64,000 nt of DNA from Branchiostoma floridae (GCF_000003815.2 NC_049989.1:17625304-17689303), one strand, 5' to 3'; counted from the first letter of the stretch, positions 1 to 11,234 are shown. The notes: generated from the letters alone by a model not told the origin. Made by a program: numbers and translations.

Positions 1-2282
1 GTCTTCACTACTTCTTCCTTTCGCACACACTACTACAGATTTGTTTTAATTGGCGTAACCTCTACATAGTATCCCTGTTCTCTACCAGGTTGCTTAAAGT
101 TGTTGAGCAGATTTTTACCACACCTTGTATTCAGCAATATTTACCTCCTAAAGTTGCTTGAAACATTCCACAAAACTACTACCGACTGGCTTCACCATTA
201 AACGTGATTCCAATTTAGAACAAAGATATGATATCTGTATAACTCTGTTCACTTTCCCGACACTCTAAACATCTAAACACCTATCATAGTCTCTATACAT
301 TTTCATTACATTCAAATGACGCTCAATGATTCTGTACTGTCAAAATTCAAAGGTACTTTGCAATGTAATATACCTGTGGTGACCATATCCCGCCAAGACT
401 TGCAGATTCGTACCACTCTTCAGTGAGAAGCGACCGCCTCCAGATTGTCCAGTACGTCCACGTACGAACATCCGTTGAAACTGTGCTCCGGCATCGCATT
501 GCCGTCTGCACTCGCACCTTCAAATCAGTGTTTATTTTCTTCTTCCGAACACGGTATTATTCCAGGTAGCTTAACATGCACCAACAAGACTTCCACATCT
601 TCGAACACAACATGAAGCTACAACGATTGGCGGAGATCTGCATAGTCACAGGTAAAGGTTGCACAAGGCTGGGACAATCACATACTGGCAGCAGGTTAGG
701 TACCATCTGGATGGGTCATTTTCTTAAAGCAGCAAGAAAACACACGAGTGTGGTTATCACAATCATCATCACACCACGGCCGCTATACTGAACACAGTGG
801 TGTTTGAACAACGTGCTTTCTTCTTGCAGCACGTTTGTAACATAAGAGTCACATCTTTATAAGGACGCTCTGGCTTGAGTTTCCGCCGCAACGATGCTAT
901 GATTCAGACGGTCTTCACAAAGTTTGGGGGTGATCAGCAATAACGGAATACGGTGATATCAAAACTGGAACAGTGAACCCTAAAAACATGTCTTCATAAC
1001 ATCGTTGTTTTAGTGTTTACCTGTAGCTACTCGTCTGGAACTCAAACCATTGGAGTCACGGCTGGGTATAACGTATAAGATGAAGGACCACTAACTACGG
1101 CTGAGTTTTGAAAAATGCCAGACAGCTATTTATCCAAAAATGCTCCCCAGCTAGCCTTATTTCCCCCCAAGATCTGATCATCCATGGCTGGTTGGTTGGT
1201 TTTTGCCCTTTGATTGTCCGGCAAAATGCAACTACCTTATTCTAGGCGTGATTGGTTGAAGTCTATACCACATGATTGTCCGGCAATAGTGATTGGTTGG
1301 TTGGTTGGTAACGGTTGCCGTGTGTACCTCCATGGTTTGGTGTCCAAAGGGGTAGCGTACAGTCCACGTGGATAAAGCAACATGTTATATAGACAGTTCT
1401 ACATTCAAAGCACAGAATTCTTCTGGTTGAGAAGTTGACACCATCCCATTTCTTTTTCTTACATTTATACATTTCTATCCTATCTAAATAATAAGTAATT
1501 ATCTATGTTAAAAAAAGCGATATTGGTAATACATCTTCAAGTGATGATAATGGATGTTGATAATGAGTGGAATTCTGGTAAATAACACACATAATGGGGT
1601 GATCTGTTTCTAGACTTCCTCTTTGAAAAATATCAGTAGTAGTGCACTCAAGGAGAATCGTTTGAAAGTCCAGAAACAAAGCACCTTGAGCAATGGAATG
1701 GTCAGCAAAATGGAATGTGAGATACAAAGAGGTGCGAACAGTTTGGAATGTACATGTACTATGTTCAACCCTTTCTAGTCAGATGTGCTAAAACTAGTAT
1801 GACATGGGAAAGAATTTATGCACAAATGTTTTAAAACAAAAACGCAATTGCTCTGCATACCAAATTGACATGGAAGACAAAGTGTCTGAAGTTTGCATGC
1901 ACAGCTGCCCAGGCCTTGGCTATGTAGATGTGGTTTGTTGTAAAGAGGAAGTAGACGTACAACTTTCACTCAATGTTGTACACTCCAGTCAATAAACATG
2001 AAACTGGAAAGTTAACCTAATACACAAGTTCTGGAAACTTGGATTTGATTGATCTTATCTACAATGTCTCATTTCAATGATTTGCATGTGTTTATCATGG
2101 TTGGGGAGCATTGCTGTGACAACTGGCACCTCATTTCAAAGGAACATAAATTAGCTATTTACTGATACAGTGCTAATCATCATCATGAAAATGACAGAGA
2201 GGTTTGATGGACCAAACCTGACTTTCCAAACTTTTCGTGCCAGGTTTAGAACTTGTGACAGCTCCACAAACTTTCACCAGCT
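1..2282. other. No gene seen
   Basis: No conserved frame or splice pattern. At 1,185-1,315 there is a ttggttgg-rich stretch with gattgtccggca twice. It could hold the 3' end of the syntaxin transcripts that use last exon 4, but no poly(A) signal stands out. Confidence 0.5.
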
Positions 2283-2447
2283 TAATCTCCAGGCAGATTT
2301 ACCAGTGGCATAATAGAATTAATATAGTATCAAAGCTGGCCAAAGGGAGTCATCAGCCACTGGGAAAAACACAATCCTAGGCTGGCTTCACTCCTTTGGC
2401 AGCTTTTGATACTATCTTCTGCTACCACAGGATCTGCTTGGAGATTA
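2283..2447. mobile_element. 165-bp MITE (taatctcc ends)
   Basis: Inverted ends taatctccaggcagat / atctgcttggagatta; inner pair agtatcaaagctggccaaag / ctttggcagcttttgatact. Further copies at 3,627-3,716 and 14,344-14,433. Confidence 0.8.
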
Positions 2448-3626
2448 TCACCAGCTCTCATCTTCCTTACTGGTCTTGCCATGATGCCTAACTCTGCTCT
2501 TTACTCTGTCAAGCACATTTGCCTAACTCCACAATAGCCTTAGGCCAGGGCAGCTGCGCATGATAAGAATCAACCTAATCTCAACCGAATATGGGCAAAA
2601 CTGCAGGACCTTGTTAGCGATCCTACCTGGTAAACAATGAGTATAAAAACTACAATGTAGATGTGACTAGAAGGGAAGCTCATCATTTCTTTTTGAGTAC
2701 AAAGGCAGAATCCCATCTTGTAAAGTTGTAGCATATCGCAAAACTTTACATAACTCCTGCACTGGTGATCCCACAGTCATCAGAATTGCAGAAAAATGTC
2801 AGCTGAAAACTTTAGTAGGCTGAAGTTGGATAATACCAAGACCTCTGATTTTTTAATAAAATTGGCTCATTACCTAGAAGTTTGTGTATGTATGTTGGGT
2901 CTAGTCTGGTAGAAACGCTGACTAGAGATCACCATCGTAGTCTTTGTCGACAGAGATCGCACCAAAGATCCCCGACAGTATCGGAGATGGTACTGGCAGA
3001 GATTTCGATTGAAGTCTGTAAATTTTGTGTGGATATTTGCTAATACAAGACAGTCAGAACTTTTCAACTTCGAATTCATGTCACTGTAGATCAAAGCATT
3101 GACATGAAGCTCATGACTTGTGAATGGGAGACCACCCCAACACATTCCTAGCATCTTCATTGCGATCTCTGTCGACAGAGACTCTGATCACGATATATTC
3201 ACCATTTCTGCTAGACTACGATCTCACCCTGACATAGGCATTGATGGACATGGTCACAGAAAAAAATTGTGTTATATCAAATGGCATAACAAAGGGACAA
3301 CCCAATGCATAAAAGTGCTTGTATATGTTTGTATCTGTGACGGGATTCTGCCTTTCTTCTGCTTCCATTTCCATTCCATTGCGAGTTCGACTGTTATTAC
3401 CATAGTAAAGGTGGTCCTTTGGGTAGCAGTGGGGGAGATAACAGGGAACAAAAGTTAGCCGTTGAGTTAGGTGAATCGTCATTGGAGGTTGTTCATTCAC
3501 ACTGCCACAGGGGGAACATACGTAGATGCTATGCTATCACTGAATCAAATTGATAGGAAGTATTCGCCAAGCAGAGGCTGGGTACCGGGGATAGAAGTGG
3601 CTGGGAAGCAAGCGGATGAAAATCCC

Positions 3627-3716
3627 TAATCTTCAAGCAGATTCCCGATAGGCGGCTGACCTCCTCTGGCCAGCTCTGATACTATCTTATGCCACCAGGA
3701 ATCTGCTTGGAGATTA
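3627..3716. mobile_element. 90-bp MITE (taatctcc ends)
   Basis: taatcttcaagcagattc ... gaatctgcttggagatta around ctggccagctctgatactat; a shorter member of the 2.3 kb family. Confidence 0.8.
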
Positions 3717-4358
3717 AAAAATCTCAGCCACTACTACCCCCCCCACCCCCCCCCCCCTTTCCCCATGACCCAACCTCTGCTCGGAGAATACTAGGAAGGG
3801 CATCTCTGGAAATCTCCATGCAGGTGTCTACAGCTAGTCCCCATAGAGACCTGAGTGGAGATATCACATTTCAGGAGTCTACCTGGAGACCATGGTCAGC
3901 TATGTGTGACAGGGGCTTATCACTGTATTTGACTTGTATAAAACAATCAGTATCATCATAAGATCACATACAAAGTCACAGTCTACCTCACTACTGTGAC
4001 ATGCCATGGTGAGAATAAAATTAGAAGAAAGTGTGACAGTGCCTAATTGTTCTTTAGCCTGAAAATTCTTAAAAATCTCAACCTTTTCAATATTTCTGTT
4101 GTTTGTTGCACATGCTACATATATACTTATAGTCCTGTATAGTATACGTATAGTAATGAAACCTCTATCCGCTACAACTGGTGATCACAGAACTTGGGCA
4201 GTTGGGTTGTATATCACTGGGTCTCTATCACAGCACATTCATGTCTACATCACTGGTACCTACAGCTAGTGGGTCAGAAGTTGTGTAATGGTGGCAGCAT
4301 GCACAAACACATGTGGTATTGTATAGAGGAGGCTACCTGGATGTGTAAGTGCTTGTCC

Positions 4359-4436
4359 TTAGCCAAAGACGCCCCCGAAAACGCCCACAATGATCACGAT
4401 CAGGACTGCACAACACACTATGATCATGATCTTTTT
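4359..4436 (-). CDS. STX1: Syntaxin alternative last exon 4: canonical-type membrane anchor
   Basis: Acceptor cccttgttccaacag, then 25 codons and TAA. It reads KKIMIIVCCAVLIVIIVGVF, then GGVFG. This is the copy closest to vertebrate STX1A (KKIMIIICC ... GGIFA). It is the only one with the Cys-Cys pair that corresponds to Cys271/Cys272 of vertebrate syntaxin-1A, a palmitoylation site. It lies about 3 kb beyond the third anchor exon, so its use requires skipping three earlier last exons and their poly(A) sites. I saw no clear minus-strand AATAAA close downstream. Confidence 0.94.
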   Translation of the reverse strand, partial: KKIMIIVCCAVLIVIIVGVFGGVFG

Positions 4437-7400
4437 CTGTTGGAACAAGGGGAGAGAGAGAGTAAGACTGAGGAACAAGGAATGGTTGCTTGACACATAA
4501 CAGGCGGACATTATGATGAGATGAGCTTCTCCAAACTCGCGACGTCACCGCAAAGTTCCACTAAACATTGAACATGTAATATTATGTTGCATTATAGGTG
4601 GCTGACCTTTGACCTTGATATTTGATCAATCACCATGGTAAAATGTATGTAAAAAGTCAAACAACGACACCTTTATTAGAACCCCTACACATATCCTGCT
4701 CCCTGTATTTCACATTCAAATAATATGATATATAAAAAAAATGGCGAACTTGGGGCCCCCCATTATATATGTACATATAGTTTTAAGTATGTTAACTGTC
4801 CTGTTGTCTAGTTTTATTGACTTAGAACACTGCAGTTACCACGGAAACCTTGGGCATTAGGGCATCTTGTTGAAAACGTCATGCATTGATGAATGTCAAG
4901 CACAACTGAACCATACTGAAAATTTTGGCACGCCAAAACTGCAAATATTCTTCATCTATGAATCTTCAGATTGAAATTTGCAACTTATTTGGACATATTT
5001 TCGTCATGTTTTCACACTTCCAGTAAATAGGACGTAAGCTGCACGACGACCCCTAATTGTTGGTAAATAACAAAAGGACCCTGCTGGCATACATACATAA
5101 AACATAGCGTAATAAAATTGCATAATAGAAACCAACAGTGCAAAAATTGTGATGACTTTATGTTGTATTCCTATCATAAAAATATGACTGCAAATTTATG
5201 TGCATCGCTGCACTTGAGAATGGGAAGACTTGGCTTAACACCTGATCCATAAAGCTGTGAATTCTAGAATTATAAATTATCCTCGCTGGACCTGTCGGGG
5301 GAAATGTTACCCGTCGATTTCCATTCTGTCATAATTCATCAAGATTCTTTCAAGGAGTTTGTGCTTTTAAGGCTCGAAAACATACTTTAGGGTACATTTT
5401 TTGAACTTCACTGTTTAAGGACAATTGTGCGTAAAATACTGATGAAAAACAAGTGGACTGCATTTCTAAGAAACTCTAGTCTAGTTTCTAAAGCCTTGTG
5501 TTCTAAAGCAAGTTATTGAAAGTAGTAAGAAAATGCAATTTGACGACCAGAACCCAACTAAACATACAGCATGCATGTAAAGGATTTCTACGTCTGCACT
5601 AGTGTACATGTTCCATAGGCCATGTTGATTTGGTTATATTATATGGATGACATCCTCAGTCTGTGAACCCCAAAACTTATCTCACTCTTATGCATGCATA
5701 AAAAAAGTTTGGCAAAATGGTTGCCTTTAACATGACATCTACGTGGTCAGGAAAGGTGAACAACAGACTGAACCAATCAAAAGATTCTTCACTTTTGTCC
5801 CTTCACAACTTCTGTTTTGACTTTGAAATTGGCTTTGGCGTTCCACAAATATAAATATCTACTTTCTGACATGTTTTTGGTGATACTTTGGGCATACGTT
5901 TGCTCATATTGCAGCCAGTGTATATGATTTATAGTATGGTTGAAAACCTTTTTTGGGAAATGAGCAGAAACTGATGCGCATGAGGAATCATGCCAATCAT
6001 GAAATCAACATGGCCGAACACAAAGAAAGCAGGAAACAAAACCAACAAAACAACAACAAACCATGTGCAAAACTCATATTGGGTCTTTATTGTCCCAATC
6101 TTCCATAACATGAAATCATGATATCAACTGAATAGACACAATTATAAAAATTGTTAATCAGTGAAGAATAAAGACACAACTTAAGTAAACATGAATTAAA
6201 ATGTGCTGAGAATTTTGGAAGGCATTATTTTCCAGTAAAATAAATTCCATGAAATACATATAAAAGTATCATCAAAACCAGCTGTCAGTTCCAAAGAATT
6301 ATGTTGTCAAATAACAATTGTCGGCCCCTTTCTATTTGGCCCATAGTATATACAAGTAAAATATTTTCCTTCCATGTGTTTTTGTACCCTTCTTTATCGT
6401 TATACAGTAGAAGACGATTAACAGGTTTCTTCTACACAAACGTCAACTTTGGCACTAACACAAATTACAAAAACAAAATTCTAAGCCTACACAAACAAGT
6501 ATTTCCACTGGGTCGGTAAGAAAACTGGCATTCCAGTTCATCAAGTTTCATTCTTGCTGTAAAATAAACCGGCTCAACACAAATCGTTCTTCTTTCTTAA
6601 ACCATGTCGTGGAATAGGACAAGTATCTGTTAGTTATCATACAATTCAGATAAATTATCAACGAAATCATTACACATCATTTTTAAAAAGCAGCATTTTT
6701 TAAGTGAACAAATGAGATTGATGAAGAGATTTAAGAGAGCTCGAGAGCAACATATCCTATCTACATGTGAGTGTACGAACAGTACACTCTTCCACACTCT
6801 AATACATTCCTTTTGCTACTATATACAGCATGTAACAAGGGTAAAGCTTAGCCATTGGATATCAGTGCGGAGCATGGCCATCAGTTTAGCATGCTCACTT
6901 TTCATGACAGCGTTAACTTGTAGGTTACTCTTTTTCTATGGCACCCAAAATTGGTGTGAACCTGAAACCTTGATCTTCTTTTATTTTGCTTCCAAACAAA
7001 GTTACCTTTGATCATTACATAATTATAATTCCAAATCCCATTTTGAAGACTATTAAACTTTTAAAGAATTTCTTGTTATAAAAAAATGCTTTCGAGGTGT
7101 TAATTGTTTCAAATGGTGTCTAAAAATTGAAGTTACAGACCTCAAAATGTACATTTTGTTGGTGGGTGTTACAACAAGCAAACCGGTTATGATAATTTTA
7201 CACCAATATCTTTTTTTCCCATCCCAATATAAAACATATTATTTTCATATATCTTCCACCATTTTTGGTACTTCTTTCTGCCAAGACTCCAGAAGCTGCT
7301 GTGGCTGTTGAACGTCCCCCGCAATTTAAAAGCAATCTGTGCTTGGTTGTCAGCGTTGCATGTTTGAGTCTTCATTGTAATCTCGGAACAGAAAACACCA

Positions 7401-7437
7401 GCATGCCTTTCTTTCCCTTTTGAGTGTAAACCGTCTG
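4437..7437. other. Between syntaxin last exons 3 and 4: intron or 3' UTR
   Basis: A+T-rich, no coding signal. It is 3' UTR for transcripts ending after last exon 3 and intron for those using last exon 4. ORFs here are short and unlike any family. Confidence 0.6.
6980..6985 (-). terminator. Candidate poly(A) signal for anchor exon 3
   Basis: AATAAA on the minus strand about 450 bp past the stop of last exon 3. A second AATAAA at 6,086-6,091 is an alternative. Motif match only. Confidence 0.35.
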
Positions 7438-7518
7438 TTACAATCCCACAGACAGGCCGATAATGAGAGCTAGTAGTACCAGAAGTGCCACAACACAGCC
7501 TGCTATCATGAACATTTT
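7438..7518 (-). CDS. STX1: Syntaxin alternative last exon 3: membrane anchor
   Basis: Acceptor tctttcaaacag, then 26 codons and TAA. It reads KMFMIAGCVVALLVLLALII, then GLSVGL. Position 2 is Met, not Lys, so the basic cluster next to the membrane (ARRKK in the others) loses one charge. That cluster binds PIP2 in vertebrate syntaxin-1A. One juxtamembrane Cys is kept. Minus-strand AATAAA motifs downstream lie at 6,980-6,985 and 6,086-6,091. Confidence 0.9.
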   Translation of the reverse strand, partial: KMFMIAGCVVALLVLLALIIGLSVGL

Positions 7519-7748
7519 CTGTTTGAAAGAAAAAAAAGGAAACAAAAGAGAACAAAAACAGGCTTTAAAATAGGCTTTTCAAACTGATTTTATGTTAGAT
7601 CAGAACAATGATTGGTTCGTGGACTAATCGATTTAAGTGATGTGTTTCTTGTGTTGATAATTTCACCAGATTAGGATGATTTTTTCATCACTCTTGCATG
7701 CATATTGTTCTGGGTGGTCCACGGAACACTTTGATCTTAGCACAGCTT

Positions 7749-7754
7749 TTTATT
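7749..7754 (-). terminator. Candidate poly(A) signal for anchor exons 1/2
   Basis: AATAAA on the minus strand about 120 bp after the stop of last exon 2 and about 355 bp after the stop of last exon 1. Position and spacing fit a cleavage signal; no transcript evidence is available. Confidence 0.45.
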
Positions 7755-7873
7755 AACACCCACAGAGAGGTCAGCCCCACAGATGGAAACATCAGGTTGC
7801 TGCACACCAACATTAGGCTACTGACTGAAACACCACTAGCACTACCACAGCAGGTATAGGGGGTGTGTTCACG

Positions 7874-7957
7874 TCAACCGAACCCCACAGAAAACCCAAT
7901 TATCAAGGCGATCACTCCAATCAGCACCACCACACAGATCGCAATCATGAACTTTTT
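7874..7957 (-). CDS. STX1: Syntaxin alternative last exon 2: membrane anchor
   Basis: Acceptor cctttacaacag, then 27 codons and TGA. It reads KKFMIAICVVVLIGVIALII, then GFSVGFG. It has the same layout as last exon 1: two basic residues, one juxtamembrane Cys, about 20 hydrophobic residues and a very short luminal end. It shares the VLIGVI core with last exon 1, so these two are probably recent duplicates. A minus-strand AATAAA lies about 120 bp past the stop (7,749-7,754). Confidence 0.9.
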   Translation of the reverse strand, partial: KKFMIAICVVVLIGVIALIIGFSVGFG

Positions 7958-8107
7958 CTGTTGTAAAGGGGAGAAAACAAAGAAGAGAGGAAAAAAGGAA
8001 TGAGTATTAAGTAACGTCGGCACAAAGTTGTGGCAAGCGCATGACTTATTGGAGAGGAAGAGAGCTTTTTTTGCAGGTTTTGTTCTTTACCGTTAGCATT
8101 TTCCTCG

Positions 8108-8203
8108 TTAGCAATTTCCTGGTGAGCCACAGACAGAGGCTACAATGATAATCACAATGACTCCAATCAGGACCAACACGCAGACGGCAATCATAATCTT
8201 TTT
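8108..8203 (-). CDS. STX1: Syntaxin alternative last exon 1: membrane anchor
   Basis: Acceptor ccctcaacag, then 31 codons and TAA. It reads KKIMIAVCVLVLIGVIVIII, then VASVCGSPGNC. The KK pair completes the polybasic ARRKK motif, followed by about 23 hydrophobic residues, the tail anchor that holds syntaxin in the membrane. It has one juxtamembrane Cys where vertebrate STX1A has two, and the longest luminal tail of the four (GSPGNC). No AATAAA follows before the next anchor exon, so its transcript may run on to the signal at 7,749-7,754. Confidence 0.92.
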   Translation of the reverse strand, partial: KKIMIAVCVLVLIGVIVIIIVASVCGSPGNC

Positions 8204-8584
8204 CTGTTGAGGGAAACAAACGTGTTGTATATATATATGACAAGAAGCAAAAAAGCTATGTAAATACTCTTGGCCCAAATCATACGATTCAAAAGCGTGC
8301 CGTCAAAATCAGACAATCAACACAAGCAATGCATCAAGTGTTGTCACAAGACACACGACATTGTGAAGTTCAACACAAATTCACTTCAACCAAGGCATGC
8401 AGAAATCACACAAAATCACAAATGAAACAAAACACTTCAAAACAAACACAAGCATGCAGCACAAAAAGGAGAATAACAACACAGCACTTTGCCAGGACTC
8501 AAAGCACAAAAAGTAAACATAAAGTATGGAAAAATCAAACACAATCACAACAGAAATCAGAATGCAACTGAAAAAAAACCTTAC

Positions 8585-8695
8585 CCTCCTAGCTTTACTT
8601 TGGTACTTGACAGCTTTCTTGGTATCCCCTACTGCAGTTTCCACGTAGTCGACGGCATGCTCCACATTGTATTCAATTCTGTCTATCATTTCCCC
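8585..8695 (-). CDS. STX1: Syntaxin SNARE C-terminal half, alternative exon B (downstream copy)
   Basis: 111-bp exon (37 codons, phase 0). Acceptor ctgcatgacag, donor gtaagg. It reads [20 protein letters not shown], then [17 protein letters not shown], closer to vertebrate syntaxin-1 than exon A (Val241, Lys256). Many synonymous differences from exon A show that the duplication is old and that both copies are under protein-level constraint. Reading through its donor into the intron stays open for 66 codons and is very hydrophobic, noted separately. The pyrimidine tract before its acceptor is weak, as expected for a regulated exon. Confidence 0.95.
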
Positions 8696-8750
8696 CTGTC
8701 ATGCAGAAGTACAATTTCGGTAAGTTGCGGATCGACACCGTTCTACTCAC

Positions 8751-8861
8751 CCGTCTAGCCTTACTCTGGTACTGCACTGCTTTCTTTGTGTCTGCCACGG
8801 CTGTTTCTACGTAATCGGCAGCATGTTCCACATTGTACTCAATCCTGTCAATCATTTCGCC
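8751..8861 (-). CDS. STX1: Syntaxin SNARE C-terminal half, alternative exon A (upstream copy)
   Basis: 111-bp exon (37 codons, phase 0). Acceptor tgtcgaaacag, donor gtgagt. It reads [20 protein letters not shown], then [17 protein letters not shown]. It encodes SNARE layers +1 to +8 and the start of the polybasic juxtamembrane region. It differs from the second copy at three residues: Ala for Val at position 241, Ala for Gly at 249, and Gln for Lys at 256 (rat STX1A numbering). The layer residues themselves are unchanged. Only 55 bp separate it from exon B, and joining both would double the helix, so they are expected to be mutually exclusive. If the intron after it were retained, a short polar tail and a stop would follow (a form without anchor). 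Confidence 0.94.
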
Positions 8862-8937
8862 CTGTTTCGACACAAAGGGGTGGACACACGTGATGACAAA
8901 CAAACAAACACACACGGCCAAAAAGGAACCGGTGGTA

Positions 8938-8964
8938 CAACAACAACAACAACAACAACAACAA
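8938..8964 (+). repeat. (CAA)9 microsatellite, (UUG)9 in the syntaxin pre-mRNA
   Basis: Nine CAA units, 76 bp upstream of the acceptor of SNARE exon A when read in the gene's direction, giving a UUG/UGU-rich intron tract. Confidence 0.9.
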
Positions 8965-10459
8965 TGGAAAATGCTCACAACTTTCTTTTGTCGCCATTAT
9001 CCAAACAATAAGCAAGTTCATGGTTTAAAATGCACATTGTTGGTAATGTGTCAAAGGTGATGGTCCCTGAGACATAAACAAATCTCTGTGAACAAGGTAT
9101 CAAGACAATAACTGTTAACAGGCACCAAATAGCAATTACTCTTGACAAGCAACTGAATATGATTTGGGAAACGGTCAGACGTTTCAGATAACATCCATTA
9201 TCTTTTGTCAGTGACACTGACGAAAGACGACGTAATTATTGCTTTCTGCTGTATCTTATTACCTGGATGTCTGACCTTCAACTTATCTGCAAACATGATA
9301 GGGACCTTCACCTCTGCACATGACCTTGCACATGAGCTGTTCAAACCAAGAACTGTCTTATCACCATAGATTTTTCAAAGCTATTCTGCATGGCACAAAC
9401 TTACCTCCATCACAACAGTACAATACATGTACAACAAGACTTCGAAACATGTGGCATGGGTGAATCATGGATCCTAATCTAGTATTAGTAACCTTAAATA
9501 CATGTGGTAGACAATTGAATGAGAAAAGAATATGTGTGACCTATAGTGAATGATCATATATATGTATACACACAAGGGATTTTGCTGGAAAGGATTTTCT
9601 TCCGACAAAGAAAAAAAAACATGGCATCCACTCTGTGTTCAGTGCTGACGTTGGCCTGAATATGTAAGACTGAAAACTTCCTGGATTTCTACAACAATGA
9701 ATGAATGTCAAATAGGTGAAAATTCTGCAATGTTGTGTGGAAAGTGGGAAGACAATATGAAGAAGTGGTGACAGGAACAAACAAGACATAAACTGTCATG
9801 TAAACATCCCACGGGCGATGAACCAGGGCCTTTCTCAGCTCTAAGACTCAACTTCAAGTTCAATTACATTGTCTTACATAGCACACCCTTTCCTTAATGC
9901 CCTGCCAAACAATTTATTCAGTTTTTGCCCGGCGTTGTCTTGATCATTGCATGATTTTCAGGGATCAGTCAAAATTTGCAGGACAATGTGATAGGGTTGA
10001 TTTTCTGGCAAAAATATACAAAAGTCATGGCCGATTTTGACATTTGGGTGTATCATGCCTTTTTTCTCCAGTCAGAGAGCCTAAAATGTTTGTTTTAGAG
10101 GATATATTATCTGATAAGTTTCCTCATCGCCAATTAAAGACTGTGATTCTTATGACACTGTGTTCCTCTTGTGATTCCTGGTAATCAGTTACACACTAGG
10201 AGAAGAGCTGGGCAGAGTTGATGGACAATAGGCTCTTATAGCCTTATCTCTGGGGCTACATTGTAATTATGTGTGAAATATCAATTATCCAAGGATATTA
10301 GCTATGATTTTATTGGGTTTTGTTTCTAAATCCTTCAGTCATACATAAGAATCACAGTGTTCTAGTATACATGTACGCAGACTGTATGACTGAGCTTTCC
10401 GAGGGTAAAAGTATGGACTCACTCTGCCAGTTCATTCTCCTGACCCTGAGCAAGAGCAA

Positions 10460-10892
10460 TAGCCTGGGTACCATCCGGATAGTAGTTCGCTCCTATGTTC
10501 GCTTCTGCTATCCGTCTGGAGACTTGCGCATTCAAACCGTTTGGTGGTGACGCCAATTGATGAGCGAATCAAGGAATGGGTTCTAGAGCACTTGTTTGAT
10601 GACAACAGGCTGGCGCCCACATGCGCTAGGGGACTTGGGGCTTTTCCGGTCTTGGAACACCGGTTCGAACGGTCACTTGAACCCATTCCATAATTCGCTC
10701 ATATGTGGGGACCAATCAGCGCCTGCGTCCAAAACTTGGACGATTCCAGACGTTAAGATGGCCCGCGTTCCCAGACAGAAACACAGAGAAGCGACTGTCT
10801 ATAGTGTATAATGAATGTCAGAGCTAGAAGCGACTGTATATAGTATATAATGAACGTCGGAGCGAACTACTTTCCGGATGGTACCCAGGCTA
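10460..10892. mobile_element. 433-bp MITE in syntaxin intron
   Basis: 33-bp inverted ends, tagcctgggtaccatccgga ... and its complement, one mismatch. A 38-bp tandem duplication (aagcgactgtNtatagt) lies just inside the right end. CAA flanks both sides. Confidence 0.85.
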
Positions 10893-11092
10893 CAAGAGCG
10901 ATGGATGTCACTCGAAAACATTCAAAAGTTAGCTCCATATCCGGTAGTACAGACATAATTGTCATTGAATATCTTTTACCTGGATATCTATCCTTCATCA
11001 ACATGTTGGATCTTATCAATTGTCATCTTTTGGTTTTTGTTCTTCTATCGCTTCTTACCTGATATTCAATAGTCGTTGCTTAGGATATAGGA

Positions 11093-11234
11093 GAATTCTT
11101 TCACACAACCAGTTTGTAATTACTTTTGCTTATGTTTCGATGTCTCTAAGACACCTTCTCAGAGATTCTAATTGGAGTTCTGCTTCTTGAAATATAAGCA
11201 ACAGTAAATACAAACTGGTTGTGAGAAAGAATTC
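11093..11234. mobile_element. 142-bp foldback element in syntaxin intron
   Basis: Inverted ends gaattctttcNcacaaccag / ctggttgtgagaaagaattc. The centre on the minus strand holds ctgagaaggtgtcttagaga followed by catcgaaacata. Confidence 0.8.
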
